NCBI GenBank assembly: GCA_003647765.1
Contig: QMNM01000111.1
Span: 1-5,821, forward strand
Reading direction: 5' to 3'
From: Candidatus Cloacimonadota bacterium
Lineage (GTDB): Bacteria; Cloacimonadota; Cloacimonadia; JGIOTU-2; B8-G9
DNA: 5,821 bases
The notes below the pieces were generated by a model. That model did not search any database. It was not told the DNA's origin and saw only the letters and a list, made by a program, of their open reading frames with translations. Within the stretch, counting starts at the first letter, position 1. Every line of letters begins with the position of its first letter. A program made the translations under genes and the position numbers. Positions 5,601-5,821 of this stretch are shown in pieces.

Positions 5601-5821
5601 GTGTAAAGAATTAATTGGTAGTGATATAACTTCAAAGACCAACCCATTAGCATCAGAATTCATTGTATTGCATCCCGATGTACTATCAACCATACCCATA
5701 CCTTCTAATGAATAATCATTTCGAGTTAATCTATAGGTATTACCAATAAGATTAAACCAATAATTATTGTATCCATCTTTCTTAGCATCTACCAATCTAA
5801 CTCTAACACCTTCATCTAAAG
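5589..5821 (-). CDS. Unrecognised protein, C-terminal part (enters from the right edge)
   Basis: The frame is open from the right edge to a TAA at 5591-5589, giving 76 visible residues that begin LDEGVRVRLVDAKKDGYN and end PINSLHRGH. The only in-frame starts inside the window are a TTG at 5795 and later ATGs, none with a visible ribosome-binding site, and the reading frame continues beyond the edge, so I treat it as the 3' end of a longer gene. The segment has alternating short hydrophobic strands (GVRVRLV, YWFNLIGNTYRL, LVFEVISL), which suggests a small beta-rich domain, and Gly/Asn/Ser-rich turns. There is no membrane segment. It lies upstream of the late promoter of the endolysin and on the same strand. 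No family is recognised. Confidence 0.65.
   Translation of the reverse strand, partial: LDEGVRVRLVDAKKDGYNNYWFNLIGNTYRLTRNDYSLEGMGMVDSTSGCNTMNSDANGLVFEVISLPINSLHRGH

Noticed and set aside
1-5821. CRISPR array, tRNA or insertion sequence
   Set aside because: No regularly spaced repeats, cloverleaf-like segment, transposase frame or terminal inverted repeats are visible.

Overview
This 5.8 kb window is AT-rich and densely coded. Every gene I can support is on the minus strand, so transcription runs from right to left. It looks like part of a T4-like (tailed, myovirus-type) phage genome. The evidence is a phage-type class I ribonucleotide reductase start (NrdA), an M15 peptidoglycan peptidase of endolysin type preceded by an exact TATAAATA box (the T4 late-promoter consensus), a covalent nucleotidyltransferase ligase, short intergenic gaps and strong AAGGAG ribosome-binding sites. 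The host cannot be read from the sequence; a Gram-negative bacterium is the natural inference.

Layout in transcription order (right to left): (1) the C-terminal end of an unrecognised gene that enters from the right edge (5821-5589), with a small GC-rich hairpin around its stop codon; (2) an 84-base gap (5588-5505) with the late promoter; (3) an M15C endolysin or virion peptidase (5504-4848) with an unusual 69-residue N-terminal extension and a strong internal ribosome-binding site just before the conserved domain; (4) a 58-codon basic small protein whose ATG directly follows the endolysin stop (4847-4671); (5) a very AT-rich 837-residue protein of unknown function (4612-2099); (6) a fusion of an RNA-ligase-like domain to an NMN adenylyltransferase/cytidylyltransferase-like domain (2075 or 2048 to 495); (7) a long hairpin, probably a terminator (485-427); (8) the first 120 codons of nrdA (362-1, running off the left edge).

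The genes fall into two themes. On the right is late, cell-wall-related function (peptidase under a late promoter). On the left is nucleotide, NAD or RNA metabolism (ligase/nucleotidyltransferase fusion next to ribonucleotide reductase). Between them sits the 837-residue gene. It is bounded by two exact 19-base direct repeats, each placed identically over the stop codon of the gene upstream, and is clearly lower in GC than its neighbours in the stretches I counted. It therefore looks like a gene cassette gained, or removable, by recombination between the repeats.

The most interesting points are the repeat-bounded unknown gene, the ligase-nucleotidyltransferase fusion, and the possible second translation start (with a possible second late promoter) inside the endolysin gene. 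Functions are assigned from motif recognition only; no database search was possible.
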